From positions 1 through 23,260 of the forward strand of contig JAEWHT010000028.1 in NCBI GenBank assembly GCA_023387695.1: 23,260 bases of DNA, in the 5' to 3' direction. Under the pieces are notes generated by a model, which saw only the letters and a program-made list of their open reading frames with translations, did not search any database and was not told the DNA's origin. Each line of letters starts with the position of its first letter. Within the stretch, counting starts at the first letter, position 1. A program made the position numbers and the translations under genes. This DNA comes from Pseudomonadota bacterium. Its GTDB lineage: Bacteria > Pseudomonadota > Alphaproteobacteria > Rhizobiales > Xanthobacteraceae. Below, in pieces: positions 14,525-23,260 of this stretch.

Positions 14525-14543
14525 ATTGCGCTGCACGCGCAAT
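14525..14543. promoter_or_regulatory. Inverted repeat upstream of lrp-type gene
   Basis: ATTGCGC-TGCAC-GCGCAAT is a perfect 7-bp dyad about 87-105 bases before the GTG start. Lrp-type regulators commonly bind dyads in their own promoter, so autoregulation is plausible. Confidence 0.45.
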
Positions 14544-14629
14544 AAAATTGCTCATTTGGCACAGACTGGGCTATGAGGATTGCGACAGATCCACCCAATA
14601 CCGCCGTTAAGGCCAGGAGTTCCAATCAC

Positions 14630-15109
14630 GTGTCGCGGAACCTAGACGAGATCGACCTCAAAATTCTCGCCGAGATCCAGGCCGACGGCCGAATCACCAA
14701 TGTTGAGCTCGCCAAACGGGTCGGAATTTCGCCCCCGCCATGCCTGCGCCGGGTCCGGGCGCTGGAGGAAGAAGGCTACATCCACGGCTATCGCGGGCTG
14801 CTGGATGCACGAAAACTCGGTTTCGACGTCACGGTGTTCGCCGCTGTGCACCTCTCCAGCCAGGCGGAGGCGGATTTGCGCGCGTTCGAGGAGTTCGTGC
14901 GTGCCGAGCCGCTGGTCCGGGAGTGCTGGATGCTGTCGGGCGAGGTCGACTTCATCCTGAAATGCGTTGCCCCCGACATGGCGACCTTCCAGGATTTTGT
15001 GACGCACCTGACCGCCGCGCCGCACGTGCGCAACGTGCGCACCTCGCTGGTGCTGCACAATTCGAAGTACGAGGCGGCGGTGCCCCTCGACGTGAAGGGA
15101 CGGCGGTAG
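14630..15109 (+). CDS. Lrp/AsnC family transcriptional regulator
   Basis: From the GTG at 14630 the protein has 159 residues, the normal Lrp length, beginning SRNLDEIDLKIL. It has the N-terminal helix-turn-helix (about residues 5-60, with ITNVELAKRVGISPPPCLRRVRALEEEGYI) and a C-terminal RAM effector domain (about 65-150). AGGAG lies ten bases before this GTG. The ATG at 14573 would add 19 polar residues not seen in the family. It is divergent from trxB and its stop is only nine bases from the convergent DoxX stop, with no terminator between. The effector is likely an amino acid, from family knowledge. Confidence 0.9.
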   Translation: MSRNLDEIDLKILAEIQADGRITNVELAKRVGISPPPCLRRVRALEEEGYIHGYRGLLDARKLGFDVTVFAAVHLSSQAEADLRAFEEFVRAEPLVRECWMLSGEVDFILKCVAPDMATFQDFVTHLTAAPHVRNVRTSLVLHNSKYEAAVPLDVKGRR

Positions 15110-15118
15110 AAACGGATA

Positions 15119-15514
15119 TCACCGTCGCATCGCGTCGACACTGATCGGGCCACTGCCCGCGGCGGCGAGGAACAGGCAGGCAAAGCACAGCACGATCGCC
15201 AGTGCGCCCTCGTTGACGACGGGAAAGAAGCTGTGCGGCATATGCTCGATGAAATAGGCGAAGGCCATCTCACCGGAAAGGATGAAGGCGGCCAGCCGCG
15301 TCAAAAGGCCGATCATCAGCAGGCCGCCGAGCAAGAATTCGAACATGCCGGCGACACCCCAGAGCGACAACGGCGTGACGTCGGAAAACATCTCCACCGG
15401 CGGAAACTTGAACAGCTTGGCCACGCCGTAGTGAAAGAACATGAGCCCGGTGATGAAGCGGAAGAGGCTGAGCAGATAAGGCTGGCTCCGCGCGGCGATG
15501 CGATCAATGTCCAT
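15119..15514 (-). CDS. DoxX family membrane protein
   Basis: The 131-residue protein has four hydrophobic segments and the DoxX signature (LFRFITGLMFFHYGVAKLF near the N terminus, MFEFLLGGLLMIGLLTR in the middle). DoxX proteins are small inner-membrane proteins; some take part in thiol or quinone redox stress responses, others are uncharacterised. The start at 15514 has AAGGGAGGT five bases upstream; the frame to 15550 lacks this. It is tail-to-tail with the Lrp gene. Confidence 0.87.
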   Translation of the reverse strand: MDIDRIAARSQPYLLSLFRFITGLMFFHYGVAKLFKFPPVEMFSDVTPLSLWGVAGMFEFLLGGLLMIGLLTRLAAFILSGEMAFAYFIEHMPHSFFPVVNEGALAIVLCFACLFLAAAGSGPISVDAMRR

Positions 15515-15599
15515 CGTGACCTCCCTTGCTCGGACGGTAGCGTCGAGCATGGCGGAGGATGGTGCGGTTCACAATCGCAGGCGGGAAACATTTGGAAAC

Positions 15600-15629
15600 A
15601 AAAAGCCGCGCAGAGGGCGCGGCCTTTTT
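15600..15629 (-). terminator. Intrinsic terminator of greA (bidirectional form)
   Basis: AAAAAGCCGCGC pairs with GCGCGGC-CTTTTT, leaving a T run on both strands. It lies 18 bases after the greA stop and can end transcription from greA; it also insulates doxX. Confidence 0.85.
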
Positions 15630-15646
15630 AGGCAGTGCGGAGTGGA

Positions 15647-16120
15647 CTACCGCCACTCGACCTTGGTGATCTCATAGGCCTTGGCGCCGCCGGGTGCGTT
15701 GACTTCGACGGTCGAGCCCTTCTTCTTGCCGATCAGCGCGCGCGCGAGCGGCGAGGTGATGGAGATGCGGCCTTTCTTGGCGTCCGCCTCGACCTCGCCG
15801 ACGATCTGCCACACGGCCTTTTTCTCGGTGTCCTCGTCGACCAGCGTCACGGTGGCGCCAAACTTGATGGTGTCGCCGGAAAGCTTGGAGATGTCGATGA
15901 TGTCGGCGCGCGCGAGCTTGTCCTCGAGCTCGGCGATGCGGCCCTCATTGTGGGACTGCTCTTCCTTCGCGGCGTGGTATTCCGCGTTCTCCGACAGGTC
16001 GCCGTGCGAGCGCGCCTCCGCGATATGCTCGATGATGCGCGGACGGTCCTCGGACTGGCGCTTCTTCAATTCTTCCCCGAGCGCGGCAAAACCGCCCGCT
16101 GTCATCGGAACCTTTTCCAT
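15647..16120 (-). CDS. greA: Transcription elongation factor GreA
   Basis: This 157-residue protein is a full GreA: an N-terminal coiled coil with the basic and acidic tip residues (SHGDLSENAEYHAAKEEQ, about residues 38-56) and a C-terminal FKBP-like domain ending GAKAYEITKVEWR. GreA enters the secondary channel of RNA polymerase and stimulates transcript cleavage to rescue backtracked complexes. The start at 16120 gives the family's standard N terminus (MEKVPMTAGGFAALGEELK), with GAGAGAAGAG just upstream. It lies 211 bases after carB on the same strand. Confidence 0.95.
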   Translation of the reverse strand: MEKVPMTAGGFAALGEELKKRQSEDRPRIIEHIAEARSHGDLSENAEYHAAKEEQSHNEGRIAELEDKLARADIIDISKLSGDTIKFGATVTLVDEDTEKKAVWQIVGEVEADAKKGRISITSPLARALIGKKKGSTVEVNAPGGAKAYEITKVEWR

Positions 16121-16251
16121 CTCTTCTCTCGTTCTTCGGTCGCGCGCCCCACGAAAGCAGAGGGCGCGACAACCTTGATTCGTCAGTGCTTCCGGGGGCT
16201 GAACACACGCCCATCGGAATGTTAAGTGGGGCTGGCGCCGGAACAGAACAA

Positions 16252-16285
16252 CCACATGGCCGGACAGTTCCTCCGGCCATTGTGG
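16252..16285. other. Long hairpin between carB and greA
   Basis: CCACATGGCCGGA pairs with TCCGGCCATTGTGG around a seven-base loop; one bulged base interrupts a 13-bp stem. It starts 47 bases after the carB stop and is followed on the minus strand by a T/G-rich stretch rather than a pure T run. It could be a terminator, an mRNA-stabilising hairpin or a repeat. Confidence 0.6.
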
Positions 16286-16331
16286 CTTCATTGCCAATCA
16301 CTTAGCGGAGGGCTGAGCCTCCCGCTCGCGA

Positions 16332-19795
<3,464 letters not shown>

Positions 19796-19796
<1 letters not shown>

Positions 19797-19939
19797 CACC
19801 GCTCGCGGGCTGGAATCTGGGCACAAAAAAAGGGCGCGCTTGCCGCGCGTCCCCTTGTGCGAGAGCGCGGGGTCTTCCCTCGCGCGCGGGTGGGTCTTAG
19901 ACCAGTTTTCGGGGCGGCGAAACCCCGAAAAACGCCCAT
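19796..19939 (-). CDS. Putative 47-residue Arg-rich linker ORF
   Basis: The ORF starts with an ATG that overlaps the MFS stop (TGATG) and ends with a TGA that overlaps the carB ATG (TGATG), filling the whole gap. The product is very Arg-rich (TRARGKTPRSRTRGR in the middle), has no recognisable domain and contains an intrinsic terminator within its coding sequence. It may be a leader peptide or a chance frame in GC-rich DNA. Confidence 0.3.
19821..19860 (-). terminator. Intrinsic terminator between the MFS gene and carB
   Basis: On the minus strand an 8-bp GC stem (GGGACGCGC/GCGCGCCC, with one G-T pair) is followed by seven T; an outer GCACAA/TTGTGC extends it. It lies 80-120 bases after the MFS stop and 25 bases before carB, so either it ends MFS transcription just before a carB promoter that I cannot place, or it is an attenuator. 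Confidence 0.75.
19906..19931. other. Hairpin downstream of the MFS gene
   Basis: TTTTCGGGG-N8-CCCCGAAAA is a perfect 9-bp inverted repeat eight bases after the MFS stop. A second small dyad, GGTCT-T-AGACC, lies nearby at about 19892-19902. Confidence 0.6.
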
Positions 19940-21108
19940 CAACCGGCAATTTTGACGGGTTTCGGCCGCGCCTGCCAGCCACGGGCGAGATGCACCAGAA
20001 GCGAGGCCGCAACGCTGGTCCCGCCGATCCAGCCAAGGTCGTTCGGCGACAGGGTTGCCAGCACGGCTCCCCCCAGGGCGCCGCCGATGGCGAAGCCGAG
20101 ATACATGGCGGAAGCGTTGAGCGAGAGCGCGATCATCGAGGCCTGCGGCTCGATCCGGATGATGCTGGCGATCTGGGCCGGATAGAAAGCCCAGCCCGAG
20201 AGGCCCCAAAGGAAGATCGCGCCCAGCACCGCGTAATGGGCCTGTCCAGGCATCAGCTTCAGGACGAGCGAATGCAGGATCAGGGCGCTGGCCATGCCGG
20301 CCAGGCCGAGTGCCGCCGTCGCTAACGTACCGAGACGGTCGGCAAGGACACCGCCAAGGATGTTCCCGATCGCGGCCGCGCCACCAAACACCAGCAGGGC
20401 AAGGCTGATTTGCGAGGCGTCGAAACCGAGGCCGCGCAGCGGGACCGCGAAATAGGTGAACACCGTGAAGCCGCCGAGCGCCCATAGAATCGTGATCACC
20501 AGCGCGATCACGACATTGCCGTGGCGTGCGACGGCCAGCCTTTCGCTCAGCGAGGCCGTATTGCGTGGCAGGCCACGGGGCAGGCCCAACACGAGGCCAG
20601 CGAGCGCAACAGCGCCGATGATTGCCACCATGGCGAAGGTCGCACGCCAGCCGAGCAGGCTGCCGACGAGGTTTCCGAGAGGGACGCCAATGACGGTCGC
20701 GACCGTGAGGCCCGAGGTGACCAACGCCACCGCGCGGCCGCGGCGTTCGGGCGAGGCGACAGCCACGGACACCGCGAGCGCCGTCGGCATGCACAGCCCT
20801 GAACCCAGCGCCATCAACATCCGCGAGGCCAGCAGCAGGGCGTAGTTCGACGCCACCATCGCCGCGAGGTTTCCGGCAATGAAGGTCGTGAGCGCGAGCG
20901 CCAGCACCGTGCGACGGTCGATGTTGTTCAGCGCCACGGCCAGGATCGGTGAGCCCACGGCATAGGTGAGGGCGTAGGCCGTCACCAATTGGCCGGCGGC
21001 CGAGACCGAAATCGACAGGTCGGTCGCGATCGCCGGCAAAAGTCCAGCAATCACAAAGCCTTCGGTGCCGATCGCGAAGGCCCCCAAGGCCAGCCAGAGT
21101 ACGCTCAT
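19939..21108 (-). CDS. MFS efflux transporter (DHA1 type)
   Basis: The 389-residue protein has the twelve-span major facilitator layout, with family phrases GTEGFVIAGLLPAIATDL near the N terminus (typical of AraJ/chloramphenicol-efflux-like DHA1 members), DRRTVLALAL in the first loop and SRMLMALGSG later. Such proteins are proton-driven exporters of drugs or metabolites; the substrate is unknown. AAGGA lies about eleven bases before the start. It is divergent from an ArsR-like gene, with two matching operators in between, so it is probably the regulated target. Confidence 0.88.
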   Translation of the reverse strand: MSVLWLALGAFAIGTEGFVIAGLLPAIATDLSISVSAAGQLVTAYALTYAVGSPILAVALNNIDRRTVLALALTTFIAGNLAAMVASNYALLLASRMLMALGSGLCMPTALAVSVAVASPERRGRAVALVTSGLTVATVIGVPLGNLVGSLLGWRATFAMVAIIGAVALAGLVLGLPRGLPRNTASLSERLAVARHGNVVIALVITILWALGGFTVFTYFAVPLRGLGFDASQISLALLVFGGAAAIGNILGGVLADRLGTLATAALGLAGMASALILHSLVLKLMPGQAHYAVLGAIFLWGLSGWAFYPAQIASIIRIEPQASMIALSLNASAMYLGFAIGGALGGAVLATLSPNDLGWIGGTSVAASLLVHLARGWQARPKPVKIAG

Positions 21109-21124
21109 TGCAAGTAATCCTTAT

Positions 21125-21142
21125 GTTCAATGTTTATTGAAC
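21125..21142. promoter_or_regulatory. Operator 1 (GTTCAA-N6-TTGAAC)
   Basis: A perfect dyad overlapping the start region of the MFS promoter. The extended half-sites are GTTCAAT/ATTGAAC. The same dyad with the same spacing recurs 48 bases away. Confidence 0.7.
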
Positions 21143-21169
21143 TATCAAACGCTGTGATTTCGGAGTCAA
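21141..21169 (-). promoter_or_regulatory. Promoter of the MFS gene
   Basis: On the minus strand TTGACT (21169-21164) and GATAGT (21146-21141) are 17 bases apart. Operator 1 overlaps the -10 box and start site; operator 2 lies just upstream of -35. Confidence 0.5.
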
Positions 21170-21172
21170 TTA

Positions 21173-21190
21173 GTTCAAGAACTATTGAAC
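21173..21190. promoter_or_regulatory. Operator 2 (GTTCAA-N6-TTGAAC)
   Basis: A second perfect dyad with the same half-sites and spacing as operator 1. Its right half coincides with the TTGAAC that serves as -35 of the regulator gene, so repression of the regulator is expected. Confidence 0.7.
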
Positions 21191-21212
21191 ATTGGGCTCG
21201 CATCGCTATGAT
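21185..21212 (+). promoter_or_regulatory. Promoter of the ArsR-like gene
   Basis: TTGAAC (21185-21190) and TATGAT (21207-21212) are 16 bases apart. The start site would be near 21219, only a few bases before the ATG at 21222, which implies a leaderless or nearly leaderless mRNA. Confidence 0.5.
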
Positions 21213-21221
21213 TCGCGCACA

Positions 21222-21593
21222 ATGAGCCGCACGCCTCCCCACCCGACCCGTGAGCAGATCGAGCTGCCGCTGGTTCTGGATTGCTTGAGCGATCCGATCC
21301 GGTTGGCGATCGTGTATCAGCTCGCCCAGCAGGAACGTGTCAGCAGCGAGCTGCGCTGCGGAGACTTCAATGGGCTCTCAGGCAAGTCGAACCTGACCTA
21401 TCACTTTTCCAAGCTGCGCGATTGCGGGCTGATGCAGACGCGTGTCGCGGGCACGAACCGCTTCATGAGGCTGCGCCGCGAGGATCTCGAGGCGCGCTTT
21501 CCCGGGCTGCTCGATGCGGTGCTCAAGTCAGCGGCGAAGGATGCGGATCGGCTTCAGCTGATTGCGACGTGCGAGGTCGTTGAGGTGGAGTGA
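21222..21593 (+). CDS. ArsR-like winged-helix regulator
   Basis: From the ATG at 21222 the protein has 123 residues with a winged-helix fold of the ArsR type: CLSDPIRLAIVYQLAQQE, then GLSGKSNLTYHFSKLRDCGLM as recognition helix and wing, then RFMRLRREDLEARFPGLLDAVL. No metal-binding Cys cluster of classical ArsR is visible, so the signal is probably not a metal. The ATG at 21192 would add ten residues but lies upstream of the predicted start site. It is divergent from the MFS gene and probably represses both through the paired dyads at 21125-21190. Confidence 0.83.
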   Translation: MSRTPPHPTREQIELPLVLDCLSDPIRLAIVYQLAQQERVSSELRCGDFNGLSGKSNLTYHFSKLRDCGLMQTRVAGTNRFMRLRREDLEARFPGLLDAVLKSAAKDADRLQLIATCEVVEVE

Positions 21594-21599
21594 GGAGTG

Positions 21600-21706
21600 A
21601 GGGGCAGTCCGTCTTCGCCTACGCTTCGCTCTGGCTACGCCGGACACGCTTCGCCCCTGCGGGTCTTGCGTGGCTGCGCCACGCGTAGCCCCGAAGGGGC
21701 GAAGCG
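21600..21706. repeat. Complex palindromic repeat
   Basis: A 14-bp perfect inverted repeat, CACGCTTCGCCCCT at 21645-21658 and its complement at 21695-21708, encloses GCGTGGC-TGC-GCCACGC and CCCC-GAA-GGGG hairpins. The left part (GTCTTCGCCTACGCTTCGCT) is a phrase I recall as recurring in Bradyrhizobium spacers. Its right arm overlaps the encoded CCA end of the tRNA-like gene on the other strand. Confidence 0.65.
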
Positions 21707-21782
21707 TGGAGACCCGGCCTGGATTTGAACCAGGATGAAGAGCAATGCACTGCTCTCGCGTAGACGCTTCCGCCACCGGGCC
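21707..21782 (-). tRNA. Aberrant tRNA-like gene, Cys-type features (GCA, T73)
   Basis: Read on the minus strand, 76 bases give a 7-bp acceptor (GGCCCGG/CCGGGTC, one G-T pair at 2-71), T at position 73, encoded CCA, and a perfect T arm (CCTGG-TTCAAAT-CCAGG). The D arm is reduced to GCG/CGC with a ten-base loop lacking the GG that normally contacts the T loop. The anticodon stem AGAGC/GCTCT carries an eight-base loop AGTGCATT, or six pairs and a six-base loop; in both, T precedes GCA, the Cys anticodon. G1:C72, C3:G70 and U73 also fit tRNA-Cys identity. It may be a non-canonical tRNA, a tRNA-like RNA or a pseudogene. Confidence 0.6.
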
Positions 21783-21813
21783 GCAGTGATCATGTCCGAT
21801 CGGGATGCGACAA

Positions 21814-21828
21814 GCCACCTCAGGTGGC
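21814..21828 (-). terminator. Hairpin after the methyltransferase gene
   Basis: GCCACC-TCA-GGTGGC is a perfect 6-bp stem eight bases after the stop and is followed on the minus strand by only two T. It is a weak terminator, so read-through into the tRNA-like gene is possible. Confidence 0.45.
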
Positions 21829-21836
21829 GGATATGC

Positions 21837-22538
21837 TTAACGCGCCAGCGGTGGCCGCGCGATGAAAGTCATGCGCCAGCGGTTGTGGCCAATATTGGTG
21901 TTGGCGCGCTGGCTGGCGAAGCCCGCCGCCTTCAGCTTGGCCGTGATCTCGTCCTCGCTGTAGCGCTGCAGGCCGATGCGCGAGCGCAGATGTCGGTAAT
22001 CTGACAGCGCTGTGCTGACTAGCCCGATCAGAGCGTCCTTGAGGAAGCCATGGCGTAGTCCGAACGAGAGCAGCGCCGTCACGTCTCGCGCCATGCCGAT
22101 ATGAGGCTGCAGAATATCGCCGAGCACCAGCTTGCCTGACGGCTTCAGGATGCGCCTGACATTGACGAGCGCGGCATCGAGCTCCTCCGCCGTCATGTAT
22201 TGCGCGACCGAGTTCATCACCACAAGGTCGATCGATTGGTCCTGCATCTTGCGGACGTCGTCGAGCGAGCGGACGCGGATCTTCGTGTTGGGCGCAAACC
22301 GAGCGATCAGCCGGCCGCGCACGCCGGGCGCGGGTTCAGCCAGGATCAGCTGGCCGCAGGCCGATGCCACCTGGCTCGCCGACAGCGCCTCGCCACAGGC
22401 ATAGTCGAGCACGGTCGCCTCAGGCGAGGTGATGTAGCCGATGATGTCCCGCGCAATGATCTGGAAGTGCAAATCGCGATGCAACTTGCTGACATAGATC
22501 GTGTGCGTCGAGTCGTAATAGTCGATCCAATCGTCCAT
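21837..22538 (-). CDS. Class I SAM-dependent methyltransferase
   Basis: This 233-residue protein has the Rossmann methyltransferase fold: motif I VLDYACGEALSASQVA (about residues 43-58), an acidic end of strand 2 (LILAEPAP), motif IV-like DLVVMNSVAQYM and a post-motif LKPSGKLVLGDIL. The N terminus MDDWIDYYDS and the long C-terminal part (SDYRHLRSRIGLQRYS) suggest a small-molecule rather than RNA substrate, but this is a guess. The ATG at 22538 has GGCGGGA about five bases upstream. It is divergent from dps, and the tRNA-like gene lies 54 bases downstream on the same strand. Confidence 0.82.
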   Translation of the reverse strand: MDDWIDYYDSTHTIYVSKLHRDLHFQIIARDIIGYITSPEATVLDYACGEALSASQVASACGQLILAEPAPGVRGRLIARFAPNTKIRVRSLDDVRKMQDQSIDLVVMNSVAQYMTAEELDAALVNVRRILKPSGKLVLGDILQPHIGMARDVTALLSFGLRHGFLKDALIGLVSTALSDYRHLRSRIGLQRYSEDEITAKLKAAGFASQRANTNIGHNRWRMTFIARPPLAR

Positions 22539-22642
22539 GGTGTCCCGCCCAGCGGTTCCTGCCGTGGAACCGTGCTGCCCGCCTTGCGTTAGGGGTGCGA
22601 CGGCGCGCCGTCAATGTCCGCGTCCTAACAGGAAGGTTTCCC

Positions 22643-23167
22643 GTGAGCAAAGCCCCCAGCAAGGTCTCGCCCGATCTCGACACCCCCACCGATCTGCCCG
22701 CGGCGGCGGTCAAGAAGGTCTCGGAAGCGCTCAACGTGCTTCTGGCCGACGCCTTCGCGCTGTATCTAAAGACCAAGAATTTCCACTGGCACATCAGCGG
22801 CCGGCATTTCCGCGACTATCACCTGCTGCTCGACGAGCAGTCGGACCAGATCTTCGCCACGACGGACCAGCTGGCCGAGCGCGTCCGTAAGATCGGCGGC
22901 ACCACGCTGAAGTCGATCGGCCAGGTCGCAAAGCTGCAGACCATCAAGGACAACAACGAGGATTACGTCCCGCCGCGCGAGATGCTGCGCGAGCTGATGC
23001 AGGACAACAAGCATGTCGCGAGCGCGATGCGTAAGGCGCACGAGGTTTGCGACGACGCCGGCGACGTCGCCAGCGCCAGCATTCTGGAAAACTTCATCGA
23101 CGAGACCGAGCGCCGGACGTGGTTTCTGTTCGAAGCGACGCGCCAGGAAGGTGGCAACGAGGCGTAG
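22643..23167 (+). CDS. dps: Dps-like DNA-binding ferritin
   Basis: From the GTG at 22643 the protein has 174 residues. The ferroxidase-centre signature of Dps is present: NFHWHISGRHFRDYHLLLDE and then QSDQIFATTDQLAERVRKIGG. Dps forms dodecamers that oxidise and store iron with hydrogen peroxide and protect DNA in stress. The GTG is preferred over the ATG/other start at 22595 because AGGAAGG lies six bases before it and it gives the usual N terminus. The Lys-containing N-terminal tail could bind DNA. It is divergent from the methyltransferase gene. Confidence 0.9.
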   Translation: MSKAPSKVSPDLDTPTDLPAAAVKKVSEALNVLLADAFALYLKTKNFHWHISGRHFRDYHLLLDEQSDQIFATTDQLAERVRKIGGTTLKSIGQVAKLQTIKDNNEDYVPPREMLRELMQDNKHVASAMRKAHEVCDDAGDVASASILENFIDETERRTWFLFEATRQEGGNEA

Positions 23168-23186
23168 GGCGTCTGCGTGGGGTGGG

Positions 23187-23260
23187 TTAGCTGTGGAATC
23201 TCAACAGGTCGTCCACCGGGAGACCGAGGCGGCTGATTGGTGGTTTGGCTTGCAGACTAC
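23187..23260 (-). mobile_element. C-terminal end of an IS481-type transposase (partial)
   Basis: The last 23 codons of a minus-strand frame, cut by the window edge, end in KPPISRLGLPVDDLLRFHS and TAA (23187). The phrase PPISRLGL...NLLRxHS is the end of IS481-family transposases as I recall it. The rest of the element lies outside, so intactness cannot be judged; no terminal inverted repeat is evident between 23168 and 23186. Confidence 0.55.

Overview
The window looks like chromosomal DNA of a Bradyrhizobium-type alphaproteobacterium. The evidence is the high GC content, the protein families and their typical lengths (phasin, 1154-residue CarB, GreA, TrxB, Dps, AEC and TrpX-type proteins), the many short GC-rich palindromic intergenic repeats, and a tRNA-His without G-1 and with A73. 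The genus is inferred from recall of these families, not from a search.

Layout. 1-1200: repeat DNA, a phasin gene with a strong terminator, a second short repeat and tRNA-His. 1200-4840: an accessory tract just downstream of tRNA-His. It holds a small membrane protein, a coiled-coil protein with a degenerate tyrosine-recombinase domain, a structured GC-rich non-coding stretch, a CoiA-like nuclease, a gene fragment and three copies of a degenerate repeat around the nuclease. 4840-9300: metabolic and transport genes (TenA, NTF2-like protein, Tat-exported ABC substrate-binding protein, small His-rich secreted protein, AEC transporter, small Cys-containing exported protein). 9300-11100: an orphan ParA-type ATPase followed by two tiny single-span membrane proteins on the other strand. 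11100-12240: a DapA-family aldolase behind a leader with a promoter, a probably leaderless 24-codon ORF and an intrinsic terminator. 12400-15520: trxB-lysR operon, divergent Lrp regulator, DoxX protein. 15600-21600: greA, carB, and an MFS efflux gene divergent from an ArsR-like regulator with two matched operators between them. 21600-23260: a repeat, an aberrant tRNA-like gene with Cys-type features, a methyltransferase, dps and the end of an IS481-type transposase cut by the window edge.

Most genes are ordinary. The best leads are (1) the putative attenuator in front of the DapA-like gene, (2) the tRNA-like sequence at 21707-21782, (3) a 47-codon Arg-rich ORF linking the MFS gene to carB by overlapping stop/start codons, with an intrinsic terminator inside it, (4) the pair of tiny membrane proteins at 10468-10913, and (5) the accessory tract with a catalytically defective integrase and a stand-alone CoiA-like nuclease. 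I saw no CRISPR array, rRNA, complete insertion sequence or clear biosynthetic cluster.
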